This document shows positions 1-8,247 of a stretch of DNA of 64,000 bases, in pieces. The first letter of the stretch is position 1, and each line of letters opens with the position of its first letter. A program made the position numbers and the translations under genes. Origin of the DNA: Paenibacillus peoriae (GTDB lineage Bacteria; Bacillota; Bacilli; Paenibacillales; Paenibacillaceae); contig NZ_CP092831.1 of NCBI RefSeq assembly GCF_022531965.1, forward strand, positions 3,915,001-3,979,000, in the 5' to 3' direction. The notes below the pieces were generated by a model. The model was not told where the DNA came from, searched no databases, and saw only the letters and a list, made by a program, of their open reading frames with translations.

Positions 1-784
1 TGCTGTTCATAAAAGCAGAAGCTGATGTCGTATCCGCTTTGTCAAAGCGATTGTTTAACGGTGTGTTATTTAGCAACTCTGTATTCTGTCCCATACGTTC
101 CTTGTATTTCTCAATCCAATCAGGATGTTGAGGAACCTTTTGCGCAAAATTTAACAGTTGGCTCAACCCATTTCCTCCACCTTTAATATCATTCATGTAC
201 GCCGTATATTTTTGAGGATCGACCTGCTTCATCACTTCCGACAGCTTGACATAATCCTCAGGAGCACCTGACGGACGATCCATTGGAGTCGTGTAGCTAA
301 TATCTCCGGTCTCTGGATCAGTGGATCGTGTTAAAGCAATACCAGCGATCTGGTTCATGGTTTCCAGAAATTCTTTGGCCTTGTCGCCTTCCATGTAATG
401 ATCGGCAATATACTTGGATTGGGTAACTCCCATCTCCAGCAGCACAGCTCGCTGACTCTCATCGGTTACTGTTCCGTCGACGATAAAATTAGATTCAATC
501 ATACTGTACACTGCATTAGACACTTCTTCTGATTGACCTTCCAAAACCCGGTTTAATGAATCATTGATTTGGGTTGTACCGAAATACTTGGCAGCCTGTG
601 ATACAATAGCTCCTTCGGCCAACTGTCTGCCGGCTTCACTGATCTCCACGGAGTCTTGAACTACGAATCCCGAGACCTTTTCTTCATGAAGCTGGGATGA
701 TGGAACTTGCTTACTTGTCGGATTGATCCGTAAGCTACTCGCATTAAGAATCGCTTGCTGTGCTCTAAGAGGCCCAAAATTCAT
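1..784 (-). CDS. Uncharacterised protein, N-terminal part (runs off the window)
   Basis: An open frame of 261 codons starts at 784 and is still open at base 1, so the C-terminus is missing. The ATG is preceded by a strong ribosome site (GGAGGAAAT). The protein begins MNFGPLRAQQAILNASSLR and is largely polar, with no signal peptide and no membrane segment. Residues near 45-55 contain DSVEISEAGRQLA, a phrase that recurs in uncharacterised Bacillales proteins and flagellar-associated proteins. That resemblance is from memory and does not assign a function. I do not recognise the family. Downstream (lower coordinates) neighbours are outside the window. Confidence 0.7.
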   Translation of the reverse strand, partial: MNFGPLRAQQAILNASSLRINPTSKQVPSSQLHEEKVSGFVVQDSVEISEAGRQLAEGAIVSQAAKYFGTTQINDSLNRVLEGQSEEVSNAVYSMIESNFIVDGTVTDESQRAVLLEMGVTQSKYIADHYMEGDKAKEFLETMNQIAGIALTRSTDPETGDISYTTPMDRPSGAPEDYVKLSEVMKQVDPQKYTAYMNDIKGGGNGLSQLLNFAQKVPQHPDWIEKYKERMGQNTELLNNTPLNNRFDKADTTSASAFMNS

Positions 785-864
785 CCTATTTCCTCCTGTC
801 ATGTTTGTAACAGGCAATCTAAGGCGTATGTATAGTGTAATGTGACCCTGTTTCTATATATATC

Positions 865-901
865 GGACAAAGCATATATGGAATGAATATATGCTTTGTC
901 C
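865..901. terminator. Perfect 15-bp inverted repeat (hairpin)
   Basis: Arms at 865-879 and 887-901 (GGACAAAGCATATAT and its exact complement) enclose a 7-nt loop. The hairpin lies between the secreted-protein gene ending at 997 and the next minus-strand gene starting at 784. A T-run is lacking on both sides, so it may be a weak terminator, an mRNA-stabilising hairpin or an operator. Confidence 0.45.
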
Positions 902-996
902 CAAAAATGAACAAATATTGAAGCAAACTACTTTTGATTCAAATATAAAATACTCAAGCAACAAGTTACCTTAGGGTTAGCTTAATAACCTATCTA

Positions 997-2466
997 TCAA
1001 CCGCCATAAATACTATAGGCAAAGTGATATACAATATCCGTATCTATAATCGAAGTACCTGACACCTGAGCGGCTACCCCTGATAGATCATAGTAGTGTG
1101 TAAAACTGATGGCTCCAGACAGGTATTCCGCTATACTTCCAGTGGAAGATGGCAGGGAAAGAGTCACACTAAAGGCTCCATTCTGGTCCGTATAAGCTGT
1201 GCCTGTACGAGTACGATTCCCGCTGCCTTCAGTCCAGTTCTGATTCAACCATGTCACATCAACAGGTGCATTTGCCACTGGATAACCATCAGTTGTCTTA
1301 ACTACACCATTCACGGTAAGGTTACTGCGTTGATTAACCCGATAATGACGACCATATGAGTAGTTCGGATAATCATTAGGGCCATTAGCAGAATCATAGC
1401 CGGTAATTTCAATTTTGCCAGCCTGAAGCACCGGCTTCAGTGTAAGTGTGTACAAATGATTGGGTGAATACTGATTGGTTGTGTACACTCGCACATAGTA
1501 GGTTCCTGTATTTAAGCTAACATTATGGTTCGTTTGCGGCAAAAGCACCATTTGGTTTCCGGTAAGGACTCCGTAGACTTCCGCTTTGTAGCCATAACCG
1601 TCCGAAACACTGTCAAGCTTGACGTTCAAAGCGTCATAATTGCGGCTGGCTGGGATCGTAACTTGGTACCAGTCATTATCAATGCCTGAATGAATGGAGC
1701 GTGAATTAAGCGATGAACCGCCCGTACTAAAGGTAAAGTTGTAGGCATGGAAAGCACTCTCATCTGGTTCATATGCATCGTAGCTGGAACTTGTATCGAC
1801 CGTTAGATAGAAAGGATCATTGATACTGGAACCTTTTTTGGCATGGACAGCAATCGCATATGCCTTTTCATTTCCAGAAGCGTTGCGGGTTCCTACGTTT
1901 TCAGGAAGTGAGGCAGCCCCCTGTTCATAATTGTTAAAATAAGTACCATAGGTGGATGCGTCAATGGCATTAGGATTAATGTCCCCTGTCGTCATATCAA
2001 ACTCATATAAGTATAAATCATAGTCAAGCTGGGCTGAAAATGGACCATCCAACTGGGCCTGCAACAATTCACCAGGCTGCAAATAGATCGGATATAAAAA
2101 TTGTGTACCTCCCTCTTGCGTAATCGTACCGGAATACGTAGCAGAAGAAGCTGTGGCTGAAGCAACCATTGGGCTTTCTTTCAGCGAAGACATGGATTCC
2201 CTTTTCAATGAGGTTGTCTCTGGTGTCTTGAAGTTGAGATTTTCTTGCATGACATAAACCGAAGACGTAACGCTGTCTGGCTTGTCTGCCCGCGTTAAAC
2301 GCTTAATTAAGTCTTCATTTTCAGTTGTTAGCTGAATCTTGGACTCTGCCCTAATCGCTTGATCCGATGCAGCCTCCTTACTTTCACTCGCGTTCGCAGT
2401 CATTCCGAAAGCAAACAGAAGCATCATGCTTAACATCACTGCAATAGCCTTTTTGAACCTCTTCAT
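997..2466 (-). CDS. Secreted multi-domain beta-sandwich protein (paralogue 1)
   Basis: A 489-residue exported protein. I chose the ATG at 2466 because a GAGAGGGG ribosome site precedes it and a classic signal peptide follows (MKRFKKAIAVMLSMMLL, cleavage after ANA near residue 26). A longer open frame begins at 2559 but has no ribosome site. After a low-complexity linker, residues about 110-225 and 233-347 look like two PPC-type (bacterial pre-peptidase C-terminal) beta-sandwiches; the second carries the typical IDNDWYQVTIP strand. Residues about 385-440 look like an Ig/carboxypeptidase-regulatory-like fold (VNGVVKTTDGYPVANAPVDV). No catalytic domain is visible, so a cell-surface or binding role is only inferred. 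The gene upstream is a close tandem paralogue. Confidence 0.75.
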   Translation of the reverse strand: MKRFKKAIAVMLSMMLLFAFGMTANASESKEAASDQAIRAESKIQLTTENEDLIKRLTRADKPDSVTSSVYVMQENLNFKTPETTSLKRESMSSLKESPMVASATASSATYSGTITQEGGTQFLYPIYLQPGELLQAQLDGPFSAQLDYDLYLYEFDMTTGDINPNAIDASTYGTYFNNYEQGAASLPENVGTRNASGNEKAYAIAVHAKKGSSINDPFYLTVDTSSSYDAYEPDESAFHAYNFTFSTGGSSLNSRSIHSGIDNDWYQVTIPASRNYDALNVKLDSVSDGYGYKAEVYGVLTGNQMVLLPQTNHNVSLNTGTYYVRVYTTNQYSPNHLYTLTLKPVLQAGKIEITGYDSANGPNDYPNYSYGRHYRVNQRSNLTVNGVVKTTDGYPVANAPVDVTWLNQNWTEGSGNRTRTGTAYTDQNGAFSVTLSLPSSTGSIAEYLSGAISFTHYYDLSGVAAQVSGTSIIDTDIVYHFAYSIYGG

Positions 2467-2652
2467 ACTGAAATCCCCTCTCAAATGGTTTAAGGAATTC
2501 CCGCTATCCCCGGATAAACCAGGGTGATTTCTAGGCTGCATGGCTCTATCATAAATCATCTTTGGTTCTATTGGAATATATTATGCAAAACATTTTCTAT
2601 TTGTAATCTATGAAAACAAGACTATTTTCTTATCCTTGCTAAATAAACATGA

Positions 2653-2706
2653 AAAGTCGCTCTTTCAGAAATGGAAAGCCTCGGCTAACCCTTCAGAAAA
2701 AGCGAC
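2653..2706 (-). terminator. Probable intrinsic terminator between the tandem paralogues
   Basis: The inverted sequences AGTCGCT and AGCGACT close a stem-loop followed on the minus strand by TTTTCATG. It lies just after the stop of the upstream paralogue (2740) and before the leader of the next, suggesting that the two are separate transcription units. Confidence 0.45.
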
Positions 2707-2739
2707 TCTCTCATGATCGAAATGACATTAAAGCATTTC

Positions 2740-4221
2740 TTAGTTTCTCAAGCTGTAAGCAAATAGATAAATAATGTCCGTCGCACTAATCGAAGTTCCA
2801 TCGACCTGAGCCGCTACTCCTGTAAGATCAAAATAGTGTGTGGAAGCAATTTCACTTATATATTCTACATTTTTTCCTGTCGATTGCGGAAGAGAAAGGG
2901 TCACACTGAATTTACCGCTATCATCGGTGTACGTAGAAGCCGTTCTCGTACGGTTACCGCTACTCTCGCTCCAGTTCTTATCCAGCCAAACGACCGTGAC
3001 AGGAGCATTGGGAACCATTTGACCATCTGTTGTTTTCACAACACCGTTCACGAACAGACTGCTGCCTCCGTTAATACGATAATGACGACCGTAAGAATAC
3101 GTCGGATAATCATAATAGCCATTGGAGTTATAGCCGGTAATTTCAATTTTGCCAGCTCGAAGCACCGGTTTAATCGCTAGTGTATACAAATGGTCGGCTG
3201 AATACTGACTTGTGCTGTACACTCGTACATAGTAGGTCCCTGTGCTTAAGGTAACATTATGATTGGTTTGCGGTAGAAGCACCATTTGGTTGCCAGCAAG
3301 AGCTGCATATACTTCCGCTTTGTACCCATAGCTTTCCGAAGTGCTGTCCAGCTTCACATTTAATGCATCATAATTACGGCTGGCTGGTACTGTAACTTGA
3401 TACCAATCGTTATCTATAGCGGAATGAATGGTACGGAAGTTAATCGAGGAGCCTTTGTCGTTAACCGTAAAATTATAAGCATGAAAGGCACTGTCATCCG
3501 GCTCATAGGCATCATAGTTGGAGCTTACTGCTACAGTTAAATAAAAAAGATCATTAATGCTAGACCCCTTCTTGGCATGAACTGCAAGCGCGTATGCCTT
3601 CTCGGCTCCGATTGAGTTGCGAGTTCCTACGTTTTCTGGAAGAGAAGCAGCTCCTTGCTCATAATTGTTAACATAAGTCCCGTAGTTGGAAACATCTATA
3701 GGATTGGAATTAATATCACCTGTCGCCATATCAAACTCATACAGATATAAGTCATAGTCTAGCTGGGCTGAAGACGGACTATCCAACTGAGCCTGTAACA
3801 ATTCACCCGGTTGCAAATAAATCGGATATAAAAACTGTGTGCCTCCCTCTTCTGTAATCGTGCCGGAATATGTAGCAGTAGACGCTGTCGCTACGGTCGC
3901 TGCAGCTTTAGCTGATACTGATTTTGTGCTGGCTTTGAGCGAAGGGGTAACTTTCTTTTTCAATACAGATTTCTGTGGTGTCGCCAAGTTAATATTTTCT
4001 GTAATGGTGTACACCGAATTTGTGATACTGGCAGGCTTGTCCGCGCGTGTTAATTGTTCAATGACACTTCCCTTATCAGTTGTTAGCTGCACATTGGAAA
4101 CTGCCTGAATCGCTTGATCCGTCTTCACCTCTGGGCTTGCACTCGCATTCGCCGTCATCCCGAATGATAGCAGGAGCATTGAGCTTAGTGTAACTGAAAC
4201 CACCTTTTTAAACCTTATCAT
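2740..4221 (-). CDS. Secreted multi-domain beta-sandwich protein (paralogue 2)
   Basis: A 493-residue exported paralogue of the adjacent downstream gene, with the same order: signal peptide (MIRFKKVVSVTLSSMLLLSF, cleavage near ANA), variable linker, two PPC-like beta-sandwiches and an Ig-like C-terminal domain. The ATG at 4221 follows GAGAGGAGA with the same spacing and flank as the other copy. From about residue 120 to the end the two are almost collinear, whereas the linker after the signal peptide diverges, as expected for an older tandem duplication. Sequence upstream of both starts is also recognisably similar, so the promoter region was probably duplicated too. No enzyme motif is visible and the function is unknown. 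Confidence 0.75.
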   Translation of the reverse strand: MIRFKKVVSVTLSSMLLLSFGMTANASASPEVKTDQAIQAVSNVQLTTDKGSVIEQLTRADKPASITNSVYTITENINLATPQKSVLKKKVTPSLKASTKSVSAKAAATVATASTATYSGTITEEGGTQFLYPIYLQPGELLQAQLDSPSSAQLDYDLYLYEFDMATGDINSNPIDVSNYGTYVNNYEQGAASLPENVGTRNSIGAEKAYALAVHAKKGSSINDLFYLTVAVSSNYDAYEPDDSAFHAYNFTVNDKGSSINFRTIHSAIDNDWYQVTVPASRNYDALNVKLDSTSESYGYKAEVYAALAGNQMVLLPQTNHNVTLSTGTYYVRVYSTSQYSADHLYTLAIKPVLRAGKIEITGYNSNGYYDYPTYSYGRHYRINGGSSLFVNGVVKTTDGQMVPNAPVTVVWLDKNWSESSGNRTRTASTYTDDSGKFSVTLSLPQSTGKNVEYISEIASTHYFDLTGVAAQVDGTSISATDIIYLFAYSLRN

Positions 4222-4393
4222 ACTGAAATCTCCTCTCAAATGTATTAAAGAAATACAGCTATTCCTAAATATATGCAGGGAAATTCTAGGATGTCCTTTT
4301 CTGTCATAAAGGAATTCTGGTTTCAATGGAATATAATTCTTAAAATATTCTTATTTGTAATCCGTATGAATAGGGTTTAGGTTAATTAACTTA

Positions 4394-4885
4394 ATGATGA
4401 AAAAACTTAGCGTGTTTATGTTAGTATTATGTTGCTTCTCCATTTTGGCAGCCTGCTCTACCGATCCGGTTAAAAAAGATTTAATTACCTATGTGAATGA
4501 TGGAATGCTTACGTTAGCACAAGATGAAAAAACAGTAACTGAAAAATATGGATCCGTGACCGGTGATAACTTCACAGATGATGAAACACTATATAATACG
4601 TTACGAGACGAAATTATCCCACAATACACCAAATACCTTGATAAAGTTGAAACAGTGAAGACGGAAACCCCTGAGGTGCGAGCTGTCCACGAAACCTACA
4701 TCAAGGCGGTTAGCACTCAAAAGGAAACATTCATTACGATGCTCGATGCGTTGGAAAAAGGGGATCTGAACTTAATTAATGAAAGTAACACCAAGCTAAG
4801 CGAGGGTAGAAAGCTATTCAGAGATTTTGGTGAACAGGTTAACACACTTGCTAAAGAGCATGATGTGACTTTGAATAAGAAATAA
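4394..4885 (+). CDS. Small putative lipoprotein, alpha-helical
   Basis: A 163-residue protein with a lipoprotein signal, MMKKLSVFMLVLCCFSILAA followed by the lipobox cysteine (LAAC) near residue 21. The mature part is charged and predicted helical (repeated stretches rich in K, E, T) without recognisable catalytic residues, resembling the many Bacillales lipoproteins of unknown function. It should be anchored to the outer face of the membrane. The start could be either of two consecutive ATGs (4394 or 4397); the ribosome site is weak. A clear terminator follows immediately, so it is monocistronic. It is divergent from the secreted paralogue. Confidence 0.65.
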   Translation: MMKKLSVFMLVLCCFSILAACSTDPVKKDLITYVNDGMLTLAQDEKTVTEKYGSVTGDNFTDDETLYNTLRDEIIPQYTKYLDKVETVKTETPEVRAVHETYIKAVSTQKETFITMLDALEKGDLNLINESNTKLSEGRKLFRDFGEQVNTLAKEHDVTLNKK

Positions 4886-4890
4886 ACAAA

Positions 4891-4915
4891 AAAACTCCCA
4901 TTATGGGAGTTTTTT
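4891..4915. terminator. Bidirectional intrinsic terminator
   Basis: A perfect stem AACTCCCA-TTA-TGGGAGTT is flanked by A-runs and T-runs on both sides, directly after the lipoprotein gene and before the convergent gene ending at 4943. Confidence 0.85.
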
Positions 4916-4922
4916 CACTTCA

Positions 4923-4938
4923 GGATTTTGCAAAATCC
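4923..4938. repeat. Short dispersed palindrome GGATTTTGCAAAATCC
   Basis: A perfect 16-bp palindrome just beyond the stop codon of the gene ending at 4943. The same palindrome recurs exactly at 45858-45875 and in degraded form at 22130-22147 and 17666-17681, always in intergenic DNA. Confidence 0.6.
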
Positions 4939-4942
4939 ACAC

Positions 4943-5773
4943 TTATGAATATTCGAAGCAAATTACCGCTTTACTTAATTCTTGGTCGTAAAATAAATAG
5001 ACGGTATCCGCCCCACACGCTTGAAAATAATACCCGGTAATGGAACCGATATAGGTAAAAGTCTCACCATTGGGACGCTTAGGCACATGAAGCAGATTGG
5101 TTTGCTCGAACTGGAGCATCTCTTCCAGAGATTCATCATATTCCTTGATGTAACTTTGAGCCTTGTCAGACTGAAAAGCGATATCATCTAAAATTCCGTT
5201 AACTTCAGGGTAACTCAGCCCCCAACCACTGGATTGCTTTTCCTCAAAATCACGGGTAAGTTCTTCAACAGACTTTTTGGCCTCTCCAAAGGAGGAATAT
5301 GGATAAATTTTATTATTTTCCAGGAAAAACGCTTTGCGAGCTTGGTAGTCTTGTTCATTATCCATATACACCTGTTCCAGTCCGCCCAACGCCATGACTT
5401 CTCTCTTCATACGTAGGTACGCTTTATCCCCGGTTGATTTCAGCGCTTCATAGGTAGCTTCCAATTGCTCCTTCTGATGAAGACTAAAATAATTCCAGTC
5501 TGCTTCGAATTTGTATTTGCCGTCAATTACATCGAATCCCAGCATATCTTGCTTGGTATATGAGGTATGAAAGTCCTGAGTATTTTCACCCACACAGCCT
5601 TCGTAGATTTCTTTTACGGAAACAAAATGCAGCCACTCATCTTGCTCCGGGAATAAAAACTGAAGATTTATCGAGCAAATCGGCAGAAAATGCTTGCGAT
5701 GATGTTCAAGATCGCTGGCAAATACGTCCTCGTATGCTGGAAAACGTTTGATGAATCTCTCAGGTATGTTCAT
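4943..5773 (-). CDS. Uncharacterised protein, third gene of the Thg1/kinase operon
   Basis: A 276-residue soluble protein of unrecognised family. The ATG at 5773 is chosen because AGGAGG stands 7-8 nt upstream; the open frame extends to 5833 but would overlap the gene before it. No signal peptide or membrane helix is seen. The C-terminal third contains aromatic and beta-rich text (TYIGSITGYYFQACGADTVY) reminiscent of small cytoplasmic beta-domains, but no catalytic motif. Only 10 nt separate it from the stop of the P-loop kinase, and the kinase follows the Thg1-like gene by 2 nt, so the three are very likely one transcript. A role linked to RNA repair is guilt by association only. Confidence 0.6.
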   Translation of the reverse strand: MNIPERFIKRFPAYEDVFASDLEHHRKHFLPICSINLQFLFPEQDEWLHFVSVKEIYEGCVGENTQDFHTSYTKQDMLGFDVIDGKYKFEADWNYFSLHQKEQLEATYEALKSTGDKAYLRMKREVMALGGLEQVYMDNEQDYQARKAFFLENNKIYPYSSFGEAKKSVEELTRDFEEKQSSGWGLSYPEVNGILDDIAFQSDKAQSYIKEYDESLEEMLQFEQTNLLHVPKRPNGETFTYIGSITGYYFQACGADTVYLFYDQELSKAVICFEYS

Positions 5774-5783
5774 GGTAGTCCTC

Positions 5784-6236
5784 CTATATTGTATGGTTTT
5801 CCGGCAGCCTTCTAATCTGAAACGTTCCTTCAATGGAAATCACGCTATAGAGTTCATCAAATCCTTCTTCGTAGCTCGGAACCTCCAGTTTACTCATTAC
5901 ACTCTTAATACCAATCTCAGGAATATACTCTTTGCCTGTGCGCTGCTCATTACGCTTAATAGATTCTGCATAATCAGGTTCAAAGTAGTAGCCAATGATT
6001 TTAAATCCCTTGTTTTTACAAGCACCTATATATTTCTTTCGTTCTTCGACTGTTGGATTGGTATTGTCCACTACAAAACGCTGCATCGTTTCGATAGAGG
6101 CCTGAAGGTAAATATTTTCCCTATTTCGTGTTTTAAGCATATCCAGATTTATTCGCATATGTGTTTTGAAGAATTGTTCTTTATAAAAAGTCGACTTGCC
6201 CGAAGCCTGAATTCCTATAAAAATAACACACTCCAA
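5784..6236 (-). CDS. P-loop kinase of the polynucleotide-kinase (Pnkp-like) type
   Basis: A 150-residue predicted nucleic-acid or nucleoside kinase. The start is TTG at 6236, 2 nt after the stop of the Thg1-like gene. A Walker A motif GIQASGKST lies at residues 8-16, followed by NLDM near 32 and a DNTN motif near 57-60, which in T4 polynucleotide-kinase-like proteins shapes the phosphoacceptor site. A basic lid (RNEQRTGKEY) lies near 115-125. The short, single-domain form without a phosphatase matches stand-alone 5'-kinases (COG4639-like). It is a plausible partner for Thg1: it would convert a 5'-OH RNA end to the 5'-phosphate that Thg1-type enzymes activate. The family assignment is fairly firm; the substrate is inferred. 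Confidence 0.75.
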   Translation of the reverse strand: MECVIFIGIQASGKSTFYKEQFFKTHMRINLDMLKTRNRENIYLQASIETMQRFVVDNTNPTVEERKKYIGACKNKGFKIIGYYFEPDYAESIKRNEQRTGKEYIPEIGIKSVMSKLEVPSYEEGFDELYSVISIEGTFQIRRLPENHTI

Positions 6237-6238
6237 AT

Positions 6239-6976
6239 CTACACATCCTTGTCCAAGTATACATATTGGTTAATATAATCTCTATTCTGCGAAAAAATCG
6301 GTGTCTCATGATCAACATCCCACTTGCTTCTAACGGCTTCGCCTTTGTTGTATTGTTGTTTGGTAATGCAAATTCCCCGCTTTTGCCAGACCGGAAGGTC
6401 GTTCCAGTTTAGCCCTTTTTCCACAAAAAGCTTGTCTTGGAGCTGATTTCCGTTCAATCCTTCTAGTTCTGAATGCCTGAAATGGGCTTGAGCTACCATA
6501 GAAATGCTGTTTTTAGTAGCATCTTGTTGTCTCCATAGGAAGTAGTTTGTAACCTCATCCTGAGGCAAAACCCAAGCTCTCGCATCAAAAGTGGCTAAAG
6601 GCTGACCTGGGTAAACCTTTTGGATTTCCTCATTAAATTTGGCTGTAGCCAGAGAGGCAGATATGGACACCATCTTTTGAAGATTATTTTCAAACCAGGA
6701 TTGCGTCGTTAATTTGTCATCATTCGTAAGAAGCAGTGAGATTTCATCGCTCTGATGATACACCAATTTACATCCCATAATGTTATAGGCCAAATATTTA
6801 CACGTCTCCCATAATGCAAAAATTAGTTTCTCATCAAAAGGTTTCGTCATCCCACGCGTAAAGGTATGAAAATGCGCACCATCAATTCTGATGATTACTG
6901 GTAAACGGCGTGGTAGGCTTAATCTATAGGCATTTTCATATTCCTTCATCCTATTTCCAAAATCATTTTTTTTCAT
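6239..6976 (-). CDS. Thg1-like protein (3'-5' RNA polymerase, tRNA repair type)
   Basis: A 245-residue member of the tRNA(His) guanylyltransferase/Thg1-like family, which adds nucleotides to the 5' end of RNA in the reverse (3'-5') direction. The metal-binding carboxylates are present: RIDGAHFHTFTRG with D32, and HQSDEISLL with D77/E78, matching D29/D76/E77 of the eukaryotic enzyme. In bacteria that encode G-1 in tRNA(His) genes, such proteins repair 5'-truncated tRNAs, as shown for the Bacillus thuringiensis enzyme. Length fits the bacterial Thg1-like type. It is first in an operon with a polynucleotide-kinase-like protein and an unknown protein. Confidence 0.88.
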   Translation of the reverse strand: MKKNDFGNRMKEYENAYRLSLPRRLPVIIRIDGAHFHTFTRGMTKPFDEKLIFALWETCKYLAYNIMGCKLVYHQSDEISLLLTNDDKLTTQSWFENNLQKMVSISASLATAKFNEEIQKVYPGQPLATFDARAWVLPQDEVTNYFLWRQQDATKNSISMVAQAHFRHSELEGLNGNQLQDKLFVEKGLNWNDLPVWQKRGICITKQQYNKGEAVRSKWDVDHETPIFSQNRDYINQYVYLDKDV

Positions 6977-7048
6977 AAACTATGTAGGTTCCTTTCATGA
7001 TCCGTGATTTACGTACGCAGTACAGGGGATATGGGGTGCGGATAGCCA

Positions 7049-7096
7049 AGCTTTTCTTGAAGAAAAGCCCCTCCTCGTATGTGCAGGAGGACCGAG
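7049..7096. other. Hairpin-rich intergenic DNA
   Basis: The stretch between the Thg1-like gene (start 6976) and the DUF2294 gene (stop 7230) carries two hairpins: GCTTTTCT facing AAGAAAAGC, and CCTCCT/AGGAGG arms separated by 9 nt. On the minus strand the second is followed by GGCTTTTCTT and could terminate the DUF2294 transcript. Confidence 0.4.
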
Positions 7097-7112
7097 AACA
7101 GCAAAGGTTTAA

Positions 7113-7229
7113 TCAGCTTCTTGCCGTCTTTTTTCTGCTGATCGCTTGGGTTAGGACATCGTTAATTAAATCGAGGGTGTAGCCGAGCTCTCCAACAATA
7201 TGGATTCGATGTCGGTCCCGCTTTCTTTT
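7113..7229 (-). pseudogene. Open reading-frame remnant directly after DUF2294 gene
   Basis: After the TAA of the DUF2294 gene, the same frame continues for about 38 codons to a TGA at 7113 (ending ISRKKTARS) and reads like ordinary protein (GELGYTLDLINDVLTQA), but no in-frame start codon is available. It may be the tail of a decayed gene or coincidence. Confidence 0.25.
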
Positions 7230-7577
7230 TTATTTTGCAGTAATATTATCTTCAAATACAAAAACGGATATGGCTATATCTTCCTCCACTTTAATATCTG
7301 AAAAGAGGTGCAGCAGCCGGGAATCCATGTAATTCTCCAGTTCTTTATTGAAGTGTGTGGGATATATTTTTTGAACCATTTTGGTTCGGGCTGCATGCAC
7401 CATCTCTTTCCCGGATTCTTCTTGTGCCAGAAACTTTTCGGATGGGGTTAAATTTCCATATAGCATCGTGATGGCCATATTATCTACAAAGGTTGTATGT
7501 ATGCGCTCCGGGCCTTTCCCAAATAGCTCTTTACGTACTTTTCGAATAATTTCGTTAAAACCCGTTTCCCTTCTCAT
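7230..7577 (-). CDS. DUF2294 / MpsC-like protein
   Basis: A 115-residue protein of the DUF2294 family (PF10057, named after MpsC of the staphylococcal MpsABC bicarbonate/sodium system; B. subtilis YbcI is a relative). Visible family features are the N-terminal GKGPERIHTTFVDNMAI and the following LTPSEKFLA. There is no membrane segment, so it is cytoplasmic. No mpsA or mpsB genes are adjacent, so a role in bicarbonate uptake cannot be assigned from context; many genomes carry stand-alone copies. The ATG at 7577 has a GGAG site about 8 nt upstream. Confidence 0.7.
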   Translation of the reverse strand: MRRETGFNEIIRKVRKELFGKGPERIHTTFVDNMAITMLYGNLTPSEKFLAQEESGKEMVHAARTKMVQKIYPTHFNKELENYMDSRLLHLFSDIKVEEDIAISVFVFEDNITAK

Positions 7578-7694
7578 ATCGCACCGCTCTCCTAAAATCT
7601 ACTAAAATCCCTATTACTATTTCCATCATAACCGATTCCTATCATATAAAACAGAGACTAACGAAAGTGATTTTTGGAACATGATTTTACGCAA

Positions 7695-8126
7695 TTATAG
7701 ACGTTCATTAATTTTGTTTAACATTCCCTCTAAAATTCGCTTCTCCTCTTCGGTCAGGGCCTGAACAATTTCGTCCTCCACCTTTTGGAAAGAATCACTA
7801 AAAGTTTCAATCAATTCAATGGCTTTTGGTAAAACATAAATATTTTTTTGCCGTTCATTATTGGCCGGGATTTTGCGCTCGATGAATCCTTTTTGCTCAA
7901 GACCTTGAAGTATGCTTGTAATGCTGGCTCCGCGCAGATGAAACCGATCGGCAAGATCCTTCTGAATTAAATTATTTTCTTGATTCTCGTAGATATATCT
8001 AATCATTTTTCCTTGTTGAGCATTTAATCCCAACTCTTTTATGCTCTCGTCCGCTCTTTTCTTTAGCTTAAGACCGATAACCTGAAACAAATCCAGAAAA
8101 GCCGTATCCTTTTGGGTTTTCATCAT
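7695..8126 (-). CDS. MarR family transcriptional regulator
   Basis: A 143-residue winged-helix regulator. The N-terminal dimerisation helix is followed by the HTH (IQKDLADRFHLRGASITSILQGLEQKGFI, about residues 54-82 taken as a whole), the wing (ERKIPANNERQKNIY) and a C-terminal helix. The ATG follows GAGGAGATAC. It is divergent from an amidohydrolase gene, and the 153-bp gap holds two copies of a palindrome of the kind MarR dimers bind, one over each promoter region. This makes autoregulation and control of the amidohydrolase the natural reading. The ligand is unknown. Confidence 0.85.
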   Translation of the reverse strand: MMKTQKDTAFLDLFQVIGLKLKKRADESIKELGLNAQQGKMIRYIYENQENNLIQKDLADRFHLRGASITSILQGLEQKGFIERKIPANNERQKNIYVLPKAIELIETFSDSFQKVEDEIVQALTEEEKRILEGMLNKINERL

Positions 8127-8142
8127 CGTATCTCCTCAAATT

Positions 8143-8156
8143 ATTAGAAGTCTAAT
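8143..8156. promoter_or_regulatory. MarR operator 1 (regulator side)
   Basis: ATTAGA-AG-TCTAAT, a 14-bp palindrome with a 2-bp centre. It lies just downstream of the predicted start of the MarR transcript, between its promoter and ribosome site, and matches operator 2 except at the centre. Confidence 0.65.
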
Positions 8157-8169
8157 TGTCAGTAAATAA

Positions 8170-8198
8170 ACTATATAAATCTCTAAACTGTTTGTCAA
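8170..8198 (-). promoter_or_regulatory. Sigma-A promoter of the marR gene
   Basis: On the minus strand TTGACA (8193-8198), a 17-bp spacer and TATAGT (8170-8175) form a near-consensus promoter about 45 bp upstream of the MarR start. Confidence 0.7.
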
Positions 8199-8213
8199 AT
8201 GAAAATCAGTTTG

Positions 8214-8247
8214 TTGACAGTTATATAACTAATAGTTAGAATTCTAA
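8214..8247 (+). promoter_or_regulatory. Amidohydrolase promoter with overlapping MarR operator 2
   Basis: TTGACA (8214-8219), a 17-bp spacer and TAGAAT (8237-8242) form a strong promoter. The perfect 12-bp palindrome TTAGAATTCTAA (8236-8247) covers the -10 box, so a bound MarR dimer would block RNA polymerase. Confidence 0.75.

Noticed and set aside
6997..7182. 61-codon plus-strand ORF upstream of the Thg1-like gene
   Set aside because: It overlaps hairpins, lacks a ribosome site and has no protein-like pattern.
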